A DNA stretch of 64,000 nt from Hyalella azteca (taxonomy: Eukaryota > Arthropoda > Malacostraca > Amphipoda > Hyalellidae), in assembly GCF_000764305.2 (NCBI RefSeq), contig NW_025942245.1, forward strand, positions 1 through 64,000, read 5' to 3'. Under the pieces are notes generated by a model. It had not been told where the DNA came from and ran no database searches. It worked only from the letters and a program-made list of their open reading frames with translations. The position numbers and the translations under genes are program-made. Below, piece after piece: positions 1-13,100 of this stretch. The stretch's first letter is position 1, and each line of letters begins with the position of its first letter.

Positions 1-94
1 GAGGCTCCGGTAACGATGGCAAGGGACGAATACTGAAGTAATGGTTACTCGAGTTACTGATGTTACCTGCAGAGGCTCCGGTAACGATGGCAAG
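1..94. repeat. Short direct repeat, 71-bp spacing
   Basis: The 23-bp word beginning gaggctccggtaacgatggc occurs exactly at 1-23 and again at 72-94. Only two copies are visible and the left side is cut by the window edge, so this may be the end of a longer tandem array. No coding frame is supported here. Confidence 0.7.
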
Positions 95-2480
95 TTTGCC
101 GTCAAGTCTGTTGGTGGAGTAGCAGCGGCCTGCGTACGCTCTGTACGCATACTTCCATGCCAGCAGCAGCACCACAAAGTACAATAAGCACCAAGCTGCT
201 AGCATATTCAATAAGTTATGGGGAACTTCTATAGATTAATTAATATAATGTAATTTGGAAAACTGAGGTACAAATTTTATGGGGTCTGGAAATGCAAGAA
301 AAATTTCTGAGCTCAAAATATTATGCATCAAGATACGTGGAAAATGTGAAATAAATGAATTGATTGAGGGCTTCTATTTATATTTATTTTATTATAATTA
401 TAATCCCTATAACATGAGCGTTGGAGTTATTCCTAAAAAACTTCGCTAAAATTATTTTTAGAGATAAATCAGGTTTTTATCTACATTAATAATTTATTAT
501 TTGCATTTTCTGAGCGTGTGAAACTAACTACTCAGGTTCTCACCGAAAGTTAAACCCATTATATACACAAACTTTTTTATTGACGCTTAACGACAGTTCA
601 AAAACTATTATTTACTATGGAAATTGAATTAGAATAAAGTTTAGAGCAAATAATAATCGTCATGAATTCTTTTGCATGCAGTAAAGTAGCAACATCTTGA
701 AGAGTTTGTCCGATGTTTCTCTTAAAAATATCACTAACACGATACTGAATCCCTGAAGTTCCTGCGATTATTTTAAGAAAAATACCAACAGGACGACTAT
801 TATAATGTTAAAACAAAAATATGATAAATTAATCTTGTATCTTAAATAGAATATTATATTTTCGCACAAATAATCCGCTTTGATTACAGAAATAATGGAA
901 TTTGTATATATATATACAGTTTGTTCCGAAAACATATGTAGTCGTAAAATAGTTTGTTGAGCAAGTTAATCTGTTGCCCTCGACACATAATAGCTTGATA
1001 ATGCCGGGCAGACTTGTCAGGGATATGTCGCAAAGTAGAGAGGGGTAGACTGCTCTCTGCACTCTACCCAATAGGCCTTTTCCACCGACACGCACACAAC
1101 CTCTCTCCATGAGCGCCGACGCGCTAGTGCAGGTTTTCCCGATGATATGCAGGCAACCCGCCACGAACCATATGTATAGCTGAAAATTAGCTGTTTTTTT
1201 TGCTTGAATTTATGTGTTCTTTTTTGCCCTCATTTGGTCCGTCGTCATGGGCTCAGCACTGCCAGTGCACACCAGAATTTAACGTGTATTGGCTGTTTAA
1301 AGAATGATCGCAGCGACTGAATCATTCTTTGCGCGCTATTCACATGCCACTATTTTGTCCTTGATAATAAATTAGCATTAATTTATGAAATTTCATCTTT
1401 CATTGAATAATTAAACTCTTTCCGGGCGCTAATTTAAATTTTGCTTCTGAGTTATTATTATTGATTTAATTGCAATATTTTCTAATTTTTTTTTTTGCAA
1501 GTTGTGTTAATGAACTGCAGACTAATTATTTAATAACATCATGTACCTACATTTTTACTCAAAGTTCAACTTAGAATTAGAGTGATCTGAAGCAATGCGG
1601 TGCTTCCAGTTTTTGTGCCTCTGCGTCAACTGCCAGTCAGCAAATCTCTCATTTTTACAACACTTCTCTTCAACTTCACTTCTTGTTTGTCTGTCTGCTA
1701 CAAATCTTGTAATCGAAATTTAATACACTCTTACTTATCCTATCGATCTGAAATTTCGCACACTTGCGTAAAGTCCGAGACAATGCATGAATCAAATGAC
1801 AAAATAAATAATTTTAAGAATAATTTTTTTTATTAGAAAAACTGAAAAAATAATTTTGTCAGCTACAAATCATATAATTGATATTAGACACATTTTTACC
1901 TGTTCAATTGAAATGAAATTTTGCACACTTGTGTGAAGTCGGAGGCAATGTATTAATCAATTGACAGAATAAATAATTATGAAAAAAATCATGTATTAAA
2001 AAAATTTAAAAATTAAATTTTTTAGTATCGCAAATATAATGACAAATTCATTGTATATCTTTAACTTTGGAGACACTGGATTCTTTAGAAGTGTTGTCTT
2101 TAAAAAGTAATTTTTAAACGTATATTATTTATTTGGCTAAGACTCAGGGGACTGACGCACCTTGCATCCTGGCGTCGAACCATTAGAATTAAATACCAGT
2201 TGTAGGCCGGTACGTGTACTTAGGCCGCTACGTGTACTTAGCCGCTACGTTTACGACATATAAGTGCTGTTTGATACTAGTTAGTAGACATCAAATATTA
2301 TAGCATTAGATAAAAAATATAGATATTAGGCTACGATTTTTCTTCAAATTATTTGGCTCCGAGCGATAGTTCTGTCCTATGGAATATCATGACATAATAA
2401 ATAAACTTCTACGATCACGGAGCATTTTTTCCGCTGCATACTCCATGAACCTGCGGAACCTGTTCAGTGACGTGGGTAGC
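95..2480. other. Gene-free AT-rich stretch
   Basis: No coding frame, RNA gene or recognisable element is seen. Short frames at 829-1164 and 1600-1836 have no recognisable residues and look like chance. Two similar stretches near 1751-1800 and 1907-1965 share words such as 'aatttcgcacacttg', suggesting an old local duplication. Confidence 0.5.
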
Positions 2481-2492
2481 TGGTCCTCCTAT

Positions 2493-2685
2493 TCCTGCCC
2501 CGTGCTGCCTGGACGTTCCTAACGCGGGGCACAAAGTACCTGCCCCGTGCTGCCTGAACGTTCCTAACGCGGGGTACAAAGTACCTGCCCCGTGCTGCCT
2601 GAACGTTCCTAACGCGGGGTACAAAGTACCTGGCCCGTGCTGCCTGGACGTTCCTAACGCGGGGTACAAAGTACCTGGCCAAGTG
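2493..2685. repeat. 45-bp minisatellite, about 4.3 copies
   Basis: The word aacgcggggtacaaagtacc recurs at 2521, 2566, 2611 and 2656, exactly 45 bp apart, with few substitutions. Because 45 is a multiple of three, any frame without a stop stays open across the array. This explains the cysteine- and proline-rich open frames on both strands (15-residue periods), which I do not regard as genes. The array abuts a fold-back element on its right. Confidence 0.9.
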
Positions 2686-2820
2686 CTTTCAAAATTCGCT
2701 AAGTGATCGTAAGTTCATCAGCCAATCATTGACGGCCTTTCAAGCAAAATCAACCAATCATAGACAAGAAAACAGAGCGTAAGTACTTACGTTCACTTAG
2801 CGAATTTTGAAAGTATGGCC
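2677..2820. mobile_element. Fold-back MITE, about 144 bp
   Basis: Near-perfect inverted arms of about 36 bp face each other: 2677-2713 and 2785-2820 (core ttcaaaattcgctaagtg and its complement), around a spacer of about 70 bp containing two 'ccaatca' words. There is no coding capacity. The arrangement fits a miniature inverted-repeat element. The superfamily is unknown, and no target duplication was identified because the left end merges with the minisatellite. Confidence 0.75.
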
Positions 2821-3076
2821 CCTGGAGCGTGGGTCGACCTTGCCCCGACATCAGCCACAGTACCAGTGTGGTCCGCTGCGGTCTCTTCAGGTCCCACATG
2901 CAGCTGCACGTTAATTAATGTACAAAATTTGATCCATTAAGCGACGGTTTGTATCGAATACTGCAAGTGAAATAATCAAATTAATTGTTGGGTGTTCGTT
3001 ATTATAATTAAATGCAAGTAAGAACTAACAATTTCTATTAATTGGTATTATATAATTAAAATAGTCAGTGGATAGC

Positions 3077-3320
3077 CTCTAAGTGCATGTACTCAGTGAG
3101 GCAGGCATCAGGCAGCACTGGTCCTCTAAGTGGTACTCAGTGAGGCAGGTATCAGGCAGCAATGGTCCTCTAAGTGGTACTCAGTGAGGCAGGTATCAGG
3201 CAGCACTGGTCCTCTAAGTGGTACTCAGTGAGGCAGGTATCAGGCAGCACTGGTCCTCTAAGTGGTACTCAGTGAGGCAGGTATCAGGCAGCACTGGTCC
3301 TCTAAGTGGTACTCAGTGAC
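3077..3320. repeat. 44-bp minisatellite, about 5.5 copies
   Basis: The word ctctaagtggtactcagtga starts at 3124, 3168, 3212, 3256 and 3300, exactly 44 bp apart. A first copy at 3077 carries a 3-bp length difference. Copies are almost identical, so the array is young or homogenised. No gene is supported. Confidence 0.92.
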
Positions 3321-4970
3321 AATAAGTTCAGAAGTCACGTTTGAAAGCCACACTTGGCGTTCACATCTTCGCGCTGAACTCTGTATATTTTTGCGTGTAC
3401 TTTTCTTGTCTGTAATCATACAGCGCTCAGGTATACAGCGTATAGTAAGATGTATGAATTGATGTATTGCCTTGCATGTCATCGTCACCATTCATCATTT
3501 TCGTAACATTGAATGATATCTGACGCATTCTGCTTTGTTATTAAACTATTTTGTTATGTTGACCTAAATTCCCATTCGAGAAAAATTTGACAGCGATCTT
3601 TCTTGAAACGAATATTCAAGTTATATCATCAATATGTCTAAACATGAATATGAGTGTCATTCATATTAGTTGATATATACAGCGAACAGCCACTGTATAT
3701 ATCGGCGTCAAACAGACACATTATGAAACAAGCAAACATTTGAGAGATAAATGGAGCTGGCACAATAATAAGATGGAAATGATTTAGTAATGCATGCCAA
3801 TATACTATCCATTGAATTTTTTTATATGAATTCATCCAAGTTTCAATGTTAAGAAAAAATCCATGGCCACCGGTATTTACTAAGACTGGAACGCGCATTC
3901 CTATAATGGTCCATACAGATGCCTTCTCTGCACATTCATTCACGGGTCATGGCTGCAGGTATCGTGTATTTCCCCGTGTTACTTTTATTCTATTGTGTTC
4001 TAAGTAATCAAGACAGAGAGACTAAATGAATAATTGATATCAAAAGATTTGCGTACGCAATATTCACAGCAGATGAAAATTGCCCCTAAACCATGCAACT
4101 AATTTACTTGCTTCAAAATGGAACCATTCGTAGAAGGCATACTCTAGAATAAACAATTCGTGACTAAAATATTAGTGTTCTACAATATCAAAATGTAGGC
4201 AGGATCCTAAACCCTGATCAGCTTGAACTTAGAAAAAAATCGTCAGGTGAAGTTGAACTAAGTGGGCTATGGTTGTTTTTTTTTCGTAAAATCCCGCCTT
4301 CTGCTCTAACCAACTTGCATGCAGACTTTTTTGTGGCACTTAAATATAGACAGGCGTCTAAACCTGAATTTGCACTCGCGGCAGGTTTATCCCGGGCTCG
4401 CATTGGGCAATAATTGCGACAGTAAATCTTATTATTGCCATCGACAAGAGCTTCTTCAGTTGAGATAGAATAAATTTCATAATCCCTTTATTAAACATAA
4501 AGCCGCAATATCAACAATGTCTTGGAGTTCACGACTTCTTCGCGCAACGCTGAAGGTTACTTAAGATTACCCCACCAATTATGGGCAAGAAATCTGCCGC
4601 CACGTGTATTTGGGCGAGTTTTTTATCGTGCGGCCCTTGTTCTCTTTTAATGGCTGTTAAAAAGCCAACTCATTCTCACGAGTTATTGTAAGCGTGACCT
4701 TAAATATAATTCATGCCAATTAACTAATAAAGTTTGATCGCGTGATTTTCGTGATAATAAATTATTGTCAGCGACTAATGAAAGACTCCTGCCGTCGGAC
4801 ACATCAAATAGCGTAAATTTCCATTTCGGAAATTTCCACACTTTTTCTGGTGATTTTTTTTACATTCATATACTAATAATGGCAGATGGAGTATCATTTT
4901 AGATAATTACTTTCTTATATAAATAATGAATTTGCACTGAATTTATGTTAGATTACCTGATAACAAATAC
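3321..4970. other. Gene-free stretch
   Basis: I see no supported gene or element. The short frames at 3638-3943 and 4218-4403 on the minus strand show no recognisable motif. Confidence 0.45.
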
Positions 4971-4974
4971 GTCT

Positions 4975-5300
4975 CGGACAATTTTAAGGTCGGACTCGCG
5001 GCCGGAATCACAGCCGGTCTCCAAACACGCCAAACATGTCGGTGACTCGATGCGAGAAAGTTTTGTCGCGTGCATGACTTGCAAGTAGTTTATAACCGTG
5101 GCCCCTAGTGTTGGTTCTAGTTTCAAATTCAAGTAATCTTTCTGGGATCTTGTATAAACCATGGGTATACTTGTATACTTCAATAAGGTCCCTACGTAGA
5201 CGCCGGACCGGAAGCTTCATACCGGTTGGAAGCTTCATAATCTTTAATCTTTCTCATAAGACTTGCCCTTCAAGCCTGGTATTATTCTTGTTGCACGTCA
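4975..5300 (-). pseudogene. LINE (CR1/L2-like) ORF2 C-terminal remnant
   Basis: On the minus strand a broken frame contains RRDLIEVYKYTHGL, followed by TRTNTRGHGYKL and FSHRVTDM. These are the tail motifs of CR1/L2-type LINE ORF2 proteins, which lie after the reverse transcriptase. Upstream on the same strand 'ERLKIMKLPT' also fits, separated by a stop and frame shifts. The remnant is decayed and lacks the catalytic domain. Its 4975-5045 end overlaps a word family (cggactcgcggccgg) also found near 17.2 kb and 25.8 kb. Confidence 0.75.
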
Positions 5301-5580
5301 TTAAACACTCTCTATTAAATTTTTGTTTGTATCAAGTTTCCGTGACCACACGGCGTTCCCAAACTCTAGATACGGGCGCACGGCAGCAACAAACTACAGC
5401 TTCATCGCTTCTGCATCTAGTAACTCGTAAGAACGTCTGATCAGTACAGGAACTTAATTGGATTTATAAGCTAGCGTTTAAATATGCGTAGAAAATTTCA
5501 GCTCCTTGTCGACATTAACTCTCAAATCTTTTTCCACACTAGACTTTTAAATCATTACTTTCTCGTTTAAATCATTACTC
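5301..5580. other. Spacer between two LINE remnants
   Basis: No feature is recognised. This separates the minus-strand LINE tail on the left from a plus-strand LINE tail on the right. Confidence 0.4.
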
Positions 5581-5587
5581 TCTCCAA

Positions 5588-5810
5588 CACCAGGGGTCAC
5601 GGCTATAAGCTAAAAAAACTGCGCTGCAACTTCTCCACGCGACAAAATTTTTTCTCGCTTCGAATCACCGACATGTGGAACAGCCTCCCCGATGACATCG
5701 TTGGCGCTCCAAGTATGAACGCGTTCAAGAACAGACTAGATAAAGCTATGAAAAAATATATGTTCAGACTTGAAATGCCTAGCACCAAATCGAACCCGGT
5801 GGAAGTCTAG
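5588..5810 (+). pseudogene. LINE (CR1/L2-like) ORF2 C-terminus, plus strand
   Basis: An open frame ending in a stop near 5810 reads TRGHGYKLKKLRCNFSTR, then FFSLRITDMWNSLPDDIVGA, then a lysine-rich tail. This is the conserved end of CR1/L2-type ORF2 ('F..R....WN.LP..V'). Only about 75 residues remain and no polymerase or endonuclease is present. It faces away from the minus-strand copy at 4975-5300, so the pair is an inverted arrangement of the same domain with different sequence. Confidence 0.8.
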
Positions 5811-5878
5811 TAGCTACTTCAAACTATCGTCAGTCATGAAAAGATCCGGGCAAATGACACGATTTTAGATCTTCTGTG

Positions 5879-5985
5879 AACAAGGCACGAAAAGGATCTT
5901 GCTGTTCATTGTTCTTCGTGAGGTGAAGTACATTACACTTGTCACCATTAAACCACAGCTGCCACGTATCAGCCCAGAGCTGATT
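5879..5985 (-). pseudogene. CR1-like RT fragment (post-catalytic)
   Basis: The minus strand matches the segment just after the YADD motif of the CR1 copies at 51.6 and 57.7 kb: it encodes a version of 'WQL.FN.DKCNVLHL' followed by 'NNEQQ'. About 100 bp long, it is a scrap of the same family as the long copy at 39-42 kb. Confidence 0.7.
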
Positions 5986-5989
5986 TTTG

Positions 5990-7970
5990 ACGTTACTGTA
6001 CTATGAAGAAAGCAATGAGTGAGCTACCAATGATCAACGAATAATATCTTCCAATTATAGGTTAATAACAAATAACACAAGTTTTTGCTTGAGGTGAAAC
6101 TATTTTTGTGGAAATTACAGAAAATGTACGGAGAGAAAACGCACGAAAGGGAGAGACAGTCTAAAATTTCGAAAAACGTCGCTCACTAATTGATTTTGCT
6201 GTGGAGCGAAATGAAATTTTTATGGCGGAATAATGGCCGGAAATTAATGAGTCATGCATAAAATATTGCATGAAAACTCACGCAGTATTCGGTGAGTTAT
6301 GAGTGGTTCGGTTGTCTATAAATGTGTTTTTTCGTATTAATTGAAAACGTTGTAATGTAAATATCTGTATGAATTCTTATCGCAGCGTATTGATAATACC
6401 TACTTAAGTTCCAAATTTCGATCAGATGCGTTCAGGTTTGAAGGACTTATGACTGGTCAGATTGCTTACAAATTGCGGTTTTTGTCGCTTTAATTGAGAA
6501 CGAGGTAATGTAAAAATCTATAGAATAGAATATAATAGAAGTAATGTAAAAATCTATAATAATTCCTGTCGCAGCTTATTGACAATATCTACTTATATAT
6601 ATATATTCCAATATTCAAGCAAATCCGCTTAGTATTGAAGAAAAGTTGAGCGTGTAGTTGCGTTTGAGTTCGCAGGCGGGCCCAGAGTAGTGTGGATTCG
6701 GTACAATTCCACAGAAAAAATAAATGAAATCTAAAAATTTATTATTTACATCACGACTCCAAGGTTTTCTGGAATCCAGAGCCACCAAGCAAGATTATTC
6801 AGAGACCGATTTGCCAACAGAAAGACGTTAGAGAAAATTGCACACCAACTAACTCTCTTCCTGCCAGACTGTCTGCCTTTGTTTTTATCACTCCCTCCAA
6901 AAGCTGCCTGTCAAAGATTTATTCTTGACAATGCTACCGGACGAAGAGGCCTTCAAGCCATGATATTCTACTCGACACTCTACAAATATAAGTTAGATTT
7001 TTTCTCATTCGCACTACTTTTTCACGTGCCCAACTTGATCATACTCGAGGTTTCCCTGTAAATCGTAGACGTATCAAAACCCAATATAAATAGGAAATAT
7101 TTATCGTTCATCTTTACAATCAATGTCTCCATGCTTAAATTCAAATCTCAAATTTGCGAAATCTCAAATTCCTACTAGGAATTAAGAGAGCGACCAGGAT
7201 TTCTTGAAAATAAATTTCTTTAAACCGAGCAGAATAAATCGGAATTGAAATTACCGGGCATTTGTAATCCTGAATGTACCTTGACCGACAAGTTTGATTC
7301 GGAAAATGATCACATTAGGACAAGCAAATCCACGTCTACCAACACAATAATCAATATGAAGCAAGATGGTGAGGCAGCTAATATGATCTCGCCTCTAGGA
7401 CCGATCCTCAAGCCCTGATCATCTACTCCAGATGGAACTCTTCTACTAGCCTCACGATAGAAAACTTCTACCATACCCATTATTTTCATTTTCTTTCCTC
7501 AGACTACACGTTCTTCATTAATTTCTTTCAATATTTTCCCTTGCTTTCATTTCTCTTGGTCCAACGACAGTAACAATTTCGAACTCTCCCCCCAATCTGT
7601 CGTCGGTACCAACCAACGCGATGAGACAGCAGACTATGTCGACATTCCACGATGCGATGGAATTCACAAAAGTCGCAGTACGGTCCTGTGAGATGAAACT
7701 TTCAGATGAAATGAGATTACCAAATGAAACGGGATGATATAAAGGTATCAGTAGTGACGGGAGTCGTGATAAAAAGTGGACAAACTGTTTAAATTTATGA
7801 CATTATATGGTACCTCGCCTTCAGATTTGTTATAGAATTGTTTGATGTCTCTTGTTTGATAGATATTTTTTATTTTTCTTGTATTTTTCTTTTTCTTTTA
7901 TTTTATTTTATGGATTTTTTGAAAAATTTCCGGGCTTTTTGTTTTTCTGTGGTACAGGCTTCCAGGCTTT
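5990..7970. repeat. Non-coding, with degenerate 150-190-bp direct duplication
   Basis: Two stretches, about 6294-6440 and 6447-6640, align in the same order: 'ttaattgaaaacg..gtaatgtaaa', then 'gaattc.t.tcgcagc.tattga.aatacctactta'. This indicates an old tandem duplication; the second copy has gained AT-rich insertions. The rest of the interval has no recognised gene. Confidence 0.6.
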
Positions 7971-8019
7971 TTCTGTGGTACATATACCATATTTGGGAGC
8001 GGCACTTACAGGCACAACG

Positions 8020-8235
8020 AATCACAGCTTGAAAGCATCCCCATCAACCAATCACAGCTAGAAAGCAGATAACATTACAATTCCATTAACCAATCACTGC
8101 TGGAAGGCCTCCCTATCAACCAATCACAGCTAGAAAGCAGATAACATTACAATTCCATTAACCAATCACAGCCAGAAAGCTGAAAGGGGCGAAAATCACA
8201 ATCCCATCAACCAACCACAGCTAGAAAGTTCCTGG
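8020..8235. repeat. CCAATCA-rich tandem repeat
   Basis: The word atcaaccaatcacagctaga occurs at 8043 and 8115 (72-bp period). A nested half-unit (ccaatcac.gc..gaaagc) gives about five CCAAT-containing sub-repeats up to 8235. CCAAT words can bind NF-Y, but there is no evidence of promoter use here; the simplest reading is a composite minisatellite. Confidence 0.75.
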
Positions 8236-11200
8236 CATGGTGCAATTAGACATTCATTTTAAATTACCTTGGTAATTTGAAGTTTTGGGAACATCGAACT
8301 TAAATTAGAGGAGCGGAGGAGCAGACAACCTCCCATGCTGACAGCCAATATTACACTGCAGCTGCCAGCTGCGCAATGAAGATTTCAATACTAACTAGTC
8401 TTGGAGCATAAACAAACTGTTCAGTTATTGCTGTACCCACACGCGAAATAACTCTAATATTCAAGATCATTTAAAAATTAATAAAAGTAACATTCTTCCT
8501 TGTACAGACACTGGTATGCATAGAAAAACTTCCGCTAATAATAATTTTAACCTCAGTTACAGTTATTTCTTCCTAAATTTAACACTTTTGCTTTTAATTT
8601 GTTAATGACGGGTTGATCAGGTAAAATGGCTAGCTGTATTGCACTTTACAATCATTTATACAAGTTTTAAACTGAAATACTCAGTAAAATTTAAATATAC
8701 TCCATGAAAAGCCAAGTAGTATTATTAAAATTTATCAGAAATCATTTAAACATTACCTATGGCTGCATGGCATGTTTCAAATAATAAAAATAGAAAAAGC
8801 CATAGTCCAATGACACTTCAAGGGTTAGAAGATTATTGACACTTCACTCAACACGTTAAAGAGCGGCATGACCCAGCGGTGGCCTGAGAGCGGTCAGACT
8901 GCATTATCACTTGTTTGGTTGCCGCTTAAGTGAAGACAAAATGACAAATGTTAGTGACGGGTTTTCAGGTAAAATTAGAGATGTGGGGTAACACGTGCAT
9001 GGGACTTTGTAAATTAATAAGTTTGTGGCTCGTAAATGGCTTTTCTGCCTGTTCACATCCAAGATATGGAATTCAGAGCTTAAAGAAATGGAATTATGGC
9101 TGGCATAAAGCAAAACCATAAAACCATGGCTCAAAAAGTCCTGTCGCGGCTCACCAAGTACTCCATGCCTGCATGACTGCATCCAGTAACCTACTTTTAT
9201 ATCATGTAAATGGCTCCATCTACTGATGTAGGGCGTAGGCTGTAAATGGCTTTACACAACTTTTTGCGCAAAAGGTCCCCCTAAAAGTACACTCCTCCAT
9301 GCAGAGAGTATCGACCGGGAAAAAATTTCAGAATGTACTGTTTACTATTGAATTAGGTGAACAATGTAATGAAGCTGTGGATTACATTTTGAAAATCTGG
9401 ATTTTCCAGAACAATTGAAGCAGTGAGAATTATTTAAAGGCTGGGTATGTCCGAACTGTTGGTACTCTGAACTGTTCTTCATGTCCGTCTGCCTGTCTAT
9501 CCGTCTGCCTGTCGGTCCGTGACATACGACCTACAGCGTGGAACACGAGGACCGAGGCCAAATTTTGAATGATGCAATCGTGGTACAAGATAAATTCAGA
9601 GAATAGGTACTTTAACGATGAAGGGTCTGTTCCATGGCGAGATAAATTTATTTCTTCAAAACATTAAAGCTGCAACGAAATGAAATAATAATGTTGTTAA
9701 ATAAAAGATCATTTTATTTATCTACCTGTTCTGACGGTTCATCAAATGCAGACTCTTCAGTATCATCAATAGTATCCCTGTACTTCCTAAGTGTCTCCTG
9801 ATCATTAAAGAAATGTAGGGAATCAAAATACTAGAGAGATGGCTTGTAGATCTCGTATGCTCCAACTCCAGATCGAATCGGTCGACTTATTAATTTTTCC
9901 CAGTTCGTTACGATAAACGCTCCTCAAATTATTATATTTCTTACAACTGTTTCTCTACTTGCGCTTTCGTCGATTTCTTTGAAATTTTCCACTAAGCTCT
10001 CATATGTCTCCACATTTTTTCCCCTGTTACTATGATCTTTAGATTTTACTTGCCAGAGGCAAGGAAACTTTCGTATAGTGTAATACATTCCTGGATAAAT
10101 TCCCGGGAACATTGCCGAAGATCCGCCTTTGTCGCCAGACAGTTGCAACTGGACATAAATCTAATCGCTGTGCTACCGTCTACAGACTCTACACTACACT
10201 ACACGTTCCGACTTGTGCGCGCAGTTTATCGAAATCCAGGATTTCGATGCTTTCATGCTTCTCCAATTTAGTTATTTTTTCTTAAGACGTTACACGTTTT
10301 CCAATGCCCTCATGTGCGTGCGCGCAACCGATGTTGGGGTTTTTCTTCAATTATGGAGTATCCACCGTATTATTATGAATACGAATGAATAAATCTATGC
10401 ACTGTAGCTCAGAGATATCGATGCAACTGCGCGGTCTTCCCGCCGGCTTCAAAACTGCGCAGTTTTCCCGGCCACACGCAACGTTTTATCTGCAACGATT
10501 AGAACTGCGCAGACAAATCGTGTGGATCTGCGTGTGGACCGGCCTTTATGGTTCATATCTTATTCGAAGGCACCATGTAGTGAGGCAACGCAAGGCTTTC
10601 CTTATAAAGGCTCGTCAAAGAACAGGTAATGCCAAAAAGTATCAAAAAATGTCGAAAATACGCGAAATAAATATTTTTAAGATAAGAAATATGAGACCAC
10701 ACAGGGAACTCTTGAAATGAGTGTTACACAGAAATGAGGGTTAATGAGGGTTAAATGGGAACTCTTGAATTGAATTTCAGAAGCAATAATTTTTTTAATA
10801 TGATATTGTAACGTTTTTGAAAATTGTAATTTATATGCATATTGGTCTGGCTAACTCTTGTCAATTCCTTACTGTGCTTAACCACCCAGCTCAAATTTTG
10901 CTCGAATATTGGTACTCTGAACTATAACAACTGGGCCAAGAGTGTTATCATGAGGAAATTAGTATTATTAGTTATTAGTACGGAAGTTTAGCATAGTAGA
11001 CCAGCGAGACAGATGCAGCCAGGTCTGACCTTTCGCTGATTCTTCTTTTTTTACCTATTTTAAATAGTTGGAAGCGACTGCATTTTTTGCCAGAGCCGTA
11101 GTAAAAGGTGAGGGCTGAATCTGGTCTAAACATATGCAGCTGCATGATAAAATCAATCTAATCACACTAATCAGCTTACAGCCAAACTTTGCTAGACGTC

Positions 11201-13100
11201 AACTTCACTGTGTTAGAAACTTTCGTTACATAACGCTCATGGATCTCATGCTTGAGACTGCTTCTGGCAGATCGTTTATTATTACAATAAATAACACTTG
11301 CCCTTATTATTTTTTTGGCGCGCCGCTTCACGTCGCTGCACGTCTGCCTGCCCGAAAGTCTTTCTTTAATCATAATTTATTTCCCTCTATTCACAAAGTT
11401 TAATTCAGGAGTGCATTTAATCGTAAAGTCCCTCTAAAGGCAGTATATATACTCGTAAATTTGTTTGAATTACCCCAGCAAATTATATTCTTAGAACGTT
11501 GTGAAATTCCTAGCCAATTAATTCAGTGTATAAACCCATCAACTTGATTTTTTTCATTATTTTCCGGGTCATACCATTAAATATAATATAATAATATAAT
11601 ATAGCGGTTTCAGCGTTTATTAGGCCGTAGGCATGTCGCCGATTTTTATCATTGTCGAACATCCACAGATTGTTGCGGGCTTGAACACGCAACTCCCTGC
11701 TTCAAATTTACTTTCCTTAACCGCCCGGCCTCCTCGCCGATTCTGACCAGAAACTGCCGCACAGAGCTGGGGGCGAACATGCACCTTTCTGCTCCAATCT
11801 TGGTACTCCATTTTATTTCTATTGTTATTATTAATAGTTACAATTTTATTTCTAGCATCAGCATAAATCTAAATAAATAAATTTCTAGCATAAAGCTGTA
11901 ATAGTGAATCAAGTTTTATACAGGAAGATTTTAAGAAGATATTAAACACTGAACGTCCTTAGTGAAAGGGTTGCTAATATTTTCTGCTTAAAACTAAACA
12001 TTTGCCAAGGGAATTTTCTAAGAATTTTGCTGAACTGGATGATAACAAGAATAAAATGTTACAGCTCTTATTTTGAGAGTAGATTTCATTGTGAATCTTC
12101 GGCAACCGTTCAAGAATATATGGTTGCACATCATGCTTAAACAGTGAGACTATATTTCAGTCAGAAAACAAGGTTTTATGTTCTTAAATACTTATAAAAA
12201 TCATAAGTTTTAGGAAGATAGTAAGTCCAAGCTTAAATCGATAATTTACATGGCCAAATTTGTTCATGCCACCCCGTACTAAAGATTCGGTAGGAATATC
12301 AATAGAAGAAATGACGATACAATCGGTCGTCTATAGGCGGGTTATAGATCAAATCCTGACATGTGATTTGTTAATATATAAATGATGACGCATGATAATA
12401 CCTATTATCACTTGGACGCCGCGTGAGGTGACAAATGCGCCCCAATATGTACGTGTGGGATTGAGGTACTGAAGCACGCCTCTAATTGAGCAGAGGCAAC
12501 ACGGTAAAGAAAAGCTTTGTTCGATGTGCATGAGGACAATGCAAAGCCTTAAGGTCGATGATGACTAAAAGATAGTACGAACAAGAGCTATTTATCCATT
12601 GCTTGGTAGCCACGCCATATTAAGTTCATTGTGTTAAGGCTCATATCATATGAAAATGAGATTGTTGAAGGTCGTTGTGTGACATTTGCAGTCTGGTGAA
12701 GAAAAAAATTAAATTTCATAAATACCATTTTCGCCAGAATCCATAATAAACCAAGCAGCTATGATAAACGTTAATTTAATTAGTTCTCGTTTCTTTAATT
12801 AGTTTCTTGCTTCAAGAATTTCTTTTCTTAATCATGCTTTAGTTTTTCACTCTAATTCTTACAATTTGAACTGAAAATGCCACCATATCACGCGTCGGCA
12901 CGATGTTCTCATATGACCGCGTCGAAGAATTTACAGGAGATGATCCCGAGAAAGAAATACATTTTACCACAACATATTTGGCAAAAAATTGTCTACCCCA
13001 ATTCGCATTGATAGTGTTGCATTTTCTTCGACACACCGAAAATTCACAACATCCGGCTTTATTTGACAAATGTTGATCAAATATCCAGGATCTTCCTTTG
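8236..13100. other. Gene-free stretch upstream of receptor gene 3' end
   Basis: No gene is supported. A short (GTCYGTCTGCCT)n microsatellite lies near 9481-9522. The plus-strand frame at 10385-10720 is arginine-rich but unrecognised and sits in a GC-rich patch with inverted words (ctgcgcag, cacacgca). Otherwise AT-rich intergenic sequence. Confidence 0.45.

Noticed and set aside
2415..2706. Cysteine/proline-rich open frames on both strands
   Set aside because: They are a by-product of a 45-bp minisatellite whose length is divisible by three; no start context or flanking coding sequence.
8020..8235. CCAAT-box promoter
   Set aside because: The CCAAT words are part of a tandem repeat and no gene starts nearby.
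10385..10720. 111-residue arginine-rich plus-strand frame
   Set aside because: No family motif, splice sites or transposon ends that hold together; it lies in a small GC-rich patch with inverted words.
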